Origin: Pachyseris speciosa
Lineage: Eukaryota; Cnidaria; Anthozoa; Scleractinia; Pachyseridae
Direction of reading: 5' to 3'
Assembly: GCA_016490735.1 (NCBI GenBank)
Contig: JAEMWC010000559.1
Span: 485,001 to 549,000, forward strand
DNA length: 64,000 nucleotides
Below are positions 63,401-64,000 of the stretch, piece after piece. Both the position numbers and the translations under genes were made by a program. The notes beneath the pieces were generated by a model that saw nothing but the letters and a program-made list of their open reading frames with translations, made no database searches and was not told where the DNA came from. Positions within the stretch are counted from its first letter, which is position 1. Each line of letters opens with the position of its first letter.

Positions 63401-64000
63401 CTATCGTTATCGTTATCGTTATCCATATCGCTATCGTTATCGTTATCGTTATCGTTATCCATATCGCTATCGCTATCGCTATCGTTATCGTTATCGCTAT
63501 CGCTATCGCTATCGCTGTCGCTATCATTATCGTTATCGTTAACGCTGTCGCTATCCTCATCGTTGCTATCATTCAATGTTTTTTTTTTCCAGTCTATATC
63601 CATTTCCCTCCTGGTCTGGATGTACTCCGTGCTGCCATCATGATCGTTATTATTATCGTTATCGTTGTCATTATTTAAAAAAAAATACCCAGGCTTACGA
63701 ATACATTGGAAATTCACGATACGAAAACTAACCAGAGCGCGCTCGTTGATTATTGTTCTTACAGTCTGAGTAAATAGTTTGTGCTATTGAAATCATGGTC
63801 ACAAAGGTGCACGTTATACTCCGGATGAAACGTGAAAGGGACTCAAACTGGCGGATGTATCGCCTACTCTGTGATATACTTTGTTGTTTTATAAACTGCA
63901 ATAAAGACTCATAACTTACTAGGCATGATATTTTCTTCTTTAAGAATTATGTAGTTGTCCCTGTCAGGCCGGTTTTGCTCGTGCCAAAACCCAATTAAAT
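45275..64000 (-). CDS. Multidomain secreted astacin protease: astacin, W/C-rich units, TSP1, CUB, C-type lectin (5' partial)
   Basis: Minus-strand exons: 63920-64000 (cut by window), 62278-62493, 61627-61777, 60997-61247, 55495-55662, 54699-54990, 54219-54328, 52175-52348, 51748-51897, 50835-51035, 49607-49849, 49073-49189, 48172-48420, 47096-47253, 45275-45321. All borders are GT-AG and phases agree throughout, except inside 48172-48420. Domain order is astacin C-terminal half, three W/C-rich units, TSP1, three W/C-rich units, TSP1, CUB, CUB, C-type lectin, short tail [15 protein letters not shown] and stop. Many Cys and no membrane helix suggest a secreted protein. By family, the astacin part is a zinc endopeptidase, while TSP1, CUB and lectin modules bind matrix, proteins or glycans. 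The combination is unfamiliar to me. The signal peptide, prodomain and HExxH start lie beyond the window. The last exon is the least certain. Confidence 0.78.
45665..46036. mobile_element. TIR element, CCGTATTTCCTC ends
   Basis: CCGTATTTCCTCGAATAAG is inverted as CTTATTAGAGGAAATACGG. Subterminal GAATAAGCGCCCCC-like repeats lie on both sides. There is no coding sequence. It lies in the last intron of the astacin gene. Confidence 0.6.
46200..46860 (-). mobile_element. LINE 3' fragment with reverse-transcriptase C-terminus
   Basis: The minus frame reads [63 protein letters not shown]. This matches the C-terminal tail of non-LTR retrotransposon ORFs (R.G..LWN.L...LR.LPK..FK..I...L). It is 5'-truncated. 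Confidence 0.65.
47822..47953. mobile_element. TAGCCTGC-end MITE with 9-bp TSD
   Basis: TAGCCTGCTTGGCAGACGTC plus GAAGGGGAGG is inverted at the right end (CCTGCCACGCAGGCTA). TCGGCTGAG (47813-47821) and TCGGCTGTG (47954-47962) match at 8 of 9. Confidence 0.8.
49073..49849 (-). CDS. CUB domain 2 (two exons)
   Basis: Exons 49607-49849 and 49073-49189. Key stretches are [84 protein letters not shown]. All four cysteines and the YDYVEVRDG site are kept. The junction with CUB 1 is short (IIPPC), so the two CUBs pack directly one after the other. Confidence 0.9.
50357..50699. mobile_element. AGCGGTTTTCAATTGAGTG-family MITE, interrupted copy
   Basis: The left end GTGGTTTTCGGTTAAGAGTC and right end CGACTATCCATTGAAAACCG fit the family. 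About 50 bp of foreign sequence with a doubled GAACTGAAAT is inserted near 50500-50560. Confidence 0.6.
50835..51897 (-). CDS. CUB domain 1 (two exons)
   Basis: Exons 51748-51897 and 50835-51035. The sequence begins [20 protein letters not shown] and runs through [70 protein letters not shown]. The four CUB cysteines and the F-D-Y-V-x-V-Y-D-G acidic site are present, and the latter Asp/Glu set often binds Ca2+. The intron between exons holds unrecognised sequence (51040-51747). Confidence 0.9.
51941..51999. repeat. Short perfect hairpin
   Basis: CTATATTCGCATCATAAAAA is perfectly inverted after about 19 bp. It lies just upstream of the CUB 1 first-exon acceptor on the minus strand. Confidence 0.6.
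52175..52348 (-). CDS. Thrombospondin type 1 repeat B
   Basis: A phase 1-1 exon reads [43 protein letters not shown] and KCPP, again with six Cys. It closes the second copy of the (three units + TSP1) block, and its exon phase equals that of TSP1 A. That supports duplication of the whole block rather than separate shuffling events. Confidence 0.9.
52507..52763. mobile_element. AGCGGTTTTCAATTGAGTG-family MITE
   Basis: The ends AGCGCAGTTTTCAATTGAGT and TTCGATGGAAAACCGCTCT fit the family, with body CCAACCACAACAGAGCACGT. It abuts the element at 52764 with no spacer. Confidence 0.65.
52764..53485. mobile_element. Nested CCTGGCCAAACGG fold-back elements
   Basis: An outer copy (52764-53370) has TIRs GGCCAAACGGACTCGCAAGT of about 55 bp. 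Inside is a palindromic copy (53085-53163). A third palindromic copy follows (53407-53485). All reuse CGCAAGT(C/A)-type direct and inverse motifs, so the region is a self-invaded cluster. Confidence 0.65.
53778..54187 (-). mobile_element. LINE 3' fragment with reverse-transcriptase C-terminus
   Basis: The minus frame reads [53 protein letters not shown] and stop, the standard tail of CR1/L2-like ORFs. The 3' end finishes in an (AAT)n-like tract near 53778-53800. Only about 30 bp separate it from the 54219 splice donor. Confidence 0.72.
54219..54990 (-). CDS. Second set of three W/C-rich units
   Basis: Exons 54699-54990 and 54219-54328 encode EWPEFPGDF (compare DYPDFPENF opening the first set), then EICVRIF with [25 protein letters not shown] with WDNNYLC, and [15 protein letters not shown] with WDQTYLC. 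Order and spacing repeat the first set. Here the phase-2 intron lies before the third unit, whereas in the first set it lies after the first unit, so one intron was lost or gained in each copy. A LINE tail begins about 30 bp past the 54219 donor. Confidence 0.75.
55495..55662 (-). CDS. Thrombospondin type 1 repeat A
   Basis: A single phase 1-1 exon reads [20 protein letters not shown], then RTCTNP, GGSYCEG and PCNSQECEG. It shows the WxxWxxWxxCS...CGGG...R.C.....C.G....C....C pattern of TSP1 with six Cys. Such repeats bind glycosaminoglycans and matrix proteins, and the Trp residues are common C-mannosylation sites. The downstream intron is the one that holds no LINE; the upstream one contains the intact LINE. 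Confidence 0.9.
55789..55936. mobile_element. MITE, GGCCCCAGTTGTT ends
   Basis: GGCCCCAGTTGTT is inverted as AACAACTGGGGCC. Inner arms GGATAACTCTATCCA(G/C)TGG and the centre TTTATCCGCTGGA are also inverse. Same family as 3991-4084. Confidence 0.7.
56289..56491. mobile_element. MITE with 19-bp perfect TIRs
   Basis: TTTAGTATAAATCTACTAG is exactly inverted at 56472-56490. Internally CGCTACTCGC and GAGTAGCG are also inverse. It abuts the next fold-back element. Confidence 0.65.
56490..56591. mobile_element. Fold-back MITE split by the LINE
   Basis: The left arm (AACAATTAGATTATGAGCTC, GAGATTTCTAT, CGTGATAGCTGA) is inverted from 56551 on. The last bases of the right arm (TGTT) are found at 60311-60314, beyond the LINE, which shows that the LINE inserted into this arm. 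Confidence 0.75.
56592..60303 (-). mobile_element. Near-intact CR1/L2-like LINE with PHD finger
   Basis: A 3.7-kb element in the intron between the W/C-rich exon at 60997 and the TSP1 exon at 55662, in gene orientation. The 5' UTR is only about 13 bp before the ORF ATG at 60290, so the 5' end may be slightly truncated. The 3' UTR (56592-56807) ends in (ATGT)n. ATCTAAT is repeated at 56585-56591 and 60304-60310 as target-site duplication. The ORF has no stop or frameshift, so the insertion is recent. Confidence 0.88.
56808..60290 (-). CDS. LINE polyprotein: hydrophobic leader, 2A-like motif, PHD, endonuclease, reverse transcriptase
   Basis: 1160 residues. Residues 8-30 are strongly hydrophobic ([13 protein letters not shown]), like a signal peptide. 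Residues 97-105 read GDIHPNPGP, a 2A-like ribosome-skipping motif with His where the usual Glu stands. A PHD-type zinc finger spans about 113-166 (CGEC, CYNC, H138, C141, CSFC). The APE-type endonuclease spans about 223-450 with INANS, SETKID, GDFNAD at 370-375 and SDH at 438-440. The reverse transcriptase covers about 720-980 with MDLSKAFD (813-820), [10 protein letters not shown] and YADD (901-904). The C-terminus carries AKQWNSLPD. All catalytic motifs are intact. Endonuclease and RT perform target-primed reverse transcription of the element's RNA. Confidence 0.92.
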   Translation of the reverse strand: MAATRALSGLFDLPLLLLLVFPLVSFLATEQRPVSMLDMYTSCGKDTTRAIDIPFPPSCLPRGLRSQLNHGRRMFLRGRLPYDEDGARSFQLIRLSGDIHPNPGPSRRGVKYPCGECQRSVRRNQDAILCYNCDRWFHANCTGMSKQTFKYYLDHHNLDWECSFCALPKLNDSFFDDDLQGLQTPSGNNRNVRDAVEDVDDNILAENEIWADFDEIAKNYGSNFKIAHINANSIGGFKFYEIKTWLLSGRLDLLVISETKIDASFPDSMFHVEGFRLCRNDRKAGGGGLMVYVRSDVCFVRIEQFKGLSSQTLSNFRTESITLKVKIGKKWITVVGIYRPPSIPLSTWTHELSVLFEAASRLTNTVFYAGDFNADLQVPDKPPKEGRKLLDLLDIYNLHCLINKATRKTKTSETLLDLILTNNKRTTLTSGVVDTLVSDHSLVYTVLRSSAPRSRSRKIYSRSLKTFSQQNFVRDMQMAPFHIMDLFDDVDDKLYTFEQLYVDILDEHAPLKVTHIRGKQVPYMTDEWRKAIRHRNKLWKIFTRERTDENYEKYKCQRNKCTSLRRKAIRANFRRKSSEPENPREFWSVYRPILNFKTKQANDIILKENDIVVSDKKEIADLFNNYFVQIADCAAQVGEEDYGQDYANHPSILAIHEHSSKGHFKFQHTNQVLVNKLLLDINVRKSCGHDMISPRLLKESAAVIAGPIANIINSSVDQCRYPASWKMGQVTPLFKKDDESSKINYRPVTVLPAINNIYERILAAQLNDFYTSILSDFISSYRKFHSCETSLLRMTEEWRSMRDDGQLVGIVSMDLSKAFDVIQHPLLLAKLKAYGLDEDSCALLRDYLSNRQQRVKIGDTFSSWETVKRGVPQGSVLGPILFNIFINDLFYHIKRAKLNAYADDHQIYYSDRDPVALEKCLCKEVETANQWYNVNGMIVNETKHQALILGDTEYTFCFPVNESIDIFGMNIDNKLQFDKHVSSVCKKVNNQLNVMIRLRKLISKATLVKLYKAFILPHFHYCSSVWHFCGARNTEKTEALNKRILRFILDDFESTYNNLLDKVNLVSLYKRRIHNMLILLYKSIFLTKYPIYMRNMFTLRTTSYNLRGNYILTLPVPKTTAYGLRSFSYHAAKQWNSLPDIVRTANFNDFKNALANLNLM
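60818..60960. repeat. GC-rich imperfect inverted repeat
   Basis: GACGCGTGCGAGG-type sequence is inverted to CTCGCGCGTC around the perfect palindrome AGAGAAAAGTTGCAACTTTT centred at 60890. It resembles the CGCG-rich interiors of the MITEs at 22910 and 42018 but lacks clear ends. Confidence 0.45.
60997..61777 (-). CDS. First set of three W/C-rich units (unrecognised domain)
   Basis: Two exons encode three units of about 40-50 residues. Unit 1 has [25 protein letters not shown]. Unit 2 has [18 protein letters not shown] and WDQTYLC. Unit 3 has [17 protein letters not shown] and WDDSRYYLC. The common pattern is W(S/K/L)-x(2)-G/A-P ... C ... P ... W-(D/T/N)-(N/Q/S)-Y-L-C, two Cys per unit. I do not recognise a named family. 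A LINE fragment starts within about 10 bp of the 61627 splice donor. Confidence 0.75.
61480..61626 (-). mobile_element. Short LINE 3' fragment
   Basis: The minus frame [20 protein letters not shown] resembles the RDWN.LP tail of non-LTR retrotransposon ORFs. It begins practically at the splice donor of the exon ending at 61627 and fades into AAATTAAATTAAATT near 61490. Confidence 0.5.
62278..64000 (-). CDS. Astacin (M12A) catalytic domain, C-terminal half
   Basis: The exon at 63920-64000 reads [18 protein letters not shown]. This is the end of the astacin signature HExxHxxGFxHExxRxDRD and includes the third zinc-ligand His. The exon at 62278-62493 continues with [18 protein letters not shown], then [10 protein letters not shown], which holds the Met-turn and the Tyr that serves as the extra zinc ligand, and ends [17 protein letters not shown], the normal domain end. 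All visible catalytic residues are intact. The intron between the exons holds a hexanucleotide microsatellite, an (AAT)n tract and a duplicated scrap of the second exon. Confidence 0.9.
62763..62842. repeat. (AAT)n microsatellites
   Basis: Two ATA tracts (62768-62790, 62820-62841) in the astacin intron. Confidence 0.9.
62896..62946 (-). pseudogene. Duplicated scrap of the astacin exon
   Basis: It repeats 62286-62341 with a 4-bp deletion, coding in the minus frame for [14 protein letters not shown]. It lacks splice sites and the rest of the domain, and lies 400 bp upstream of the real exon in the intron. CTGGCCCTGTATAAC is itself repeated on both sides. Confidence 0.65.
63040..63560. repeat. 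Hexanucleotide (CTATCG/TTATCG)n array with higher-order pattern
   Basis: About 85 six-base units alternate between CTATCG and TTATCG with rare variants. ATCCATATCG marks recur at about 63285, 63339, 63387, 63423 and 63459, spaced by multiples of six. Because no unit contains a stop, every frame stays open; the apparent Ser/Leu, Tyr/Arg and Asp/Ser proteins are artefacts. Confidence 0.9.

Noticed and set aside
63022..63717. Long Asp/Asn/Ser-repeat, Tyr/Arg-repeat and Ser/Leu-repeat frames
   Set aside because: All frames on both strands are open only because the hexanucleotide repeat contains no stop codon; no start context or splice logic supports any of them.

Overview
The window is animal nuclear DNA. 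Genes have many introns with GT-AG borders, coding is sparse, and the rest is packed with transposon relics. The best guess is a stony coral or another hexacorallian cnidarian. The tRNA-headed SINEs with (TTTGA)n tails, the fold-back element families and the extracellular CUB/TSP1/lectin/astacin protein fit that group, but no species marker is present. Layout: (1) 1-378 is the 3' coding end of a two-pore K+ channel, read +, closely followed by the 3' end of a LINE. (2) 2913-19705, read -, is a complete ten-exon SLC17A9/VNUT-like vesicular anion transporter of 446 residues, including a 26-nt and a 30-nt exon. (3) 20798-21935, read + and head-to-head with the transporter, is a two-exon gene for a 98-residue secreted protein ending in a run of 15 Asp. 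(4) 22183-26285 is a nest of transposons, including a hAT-type MITE with a perfect 8-bp target duplication and a TIR element inserted in a SINE and itself invaded. (5) 28124-38023, read +, is the cnidarian counterpart of BICRA/GLTSCR1, a ncBAF chromatin-remodelling subunit; its large Gln-rich exon is out of frame by two nucleotides. (6) 38274-45000 is gene-free and repeat-rich. (7) 45275-64000, read - and cut by the window end, is a multidomain extracellular protease: astacin, then two copies of a block (three unrecognised W/C-rich units plus TSP1), then CUB, CUB and a C-type lectin domain. The lectin exon carries a second apparent frameshift. One intron of this gene holds a nearly intact LINE with one 1160-codon ORF (PHD, endonuclease, reverse transcriptase) and a 2A-like motif after a hydrophobic N-terminus. 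Exon borders were worked out by hand from splice sites, reading phase and family resemblance. The most notable points are the duplicated W/C-rich unit, the poly-Asp secreted protein, the LINE with its 2A-like motif, fold-back elements carrying hammerhead-ribozyme-like cores, and a set of Mutator-like MITEs with 9-bp target duplications. Because two otherwise convincing genes each carry one frameshift, small assembly indels are a real possibility.
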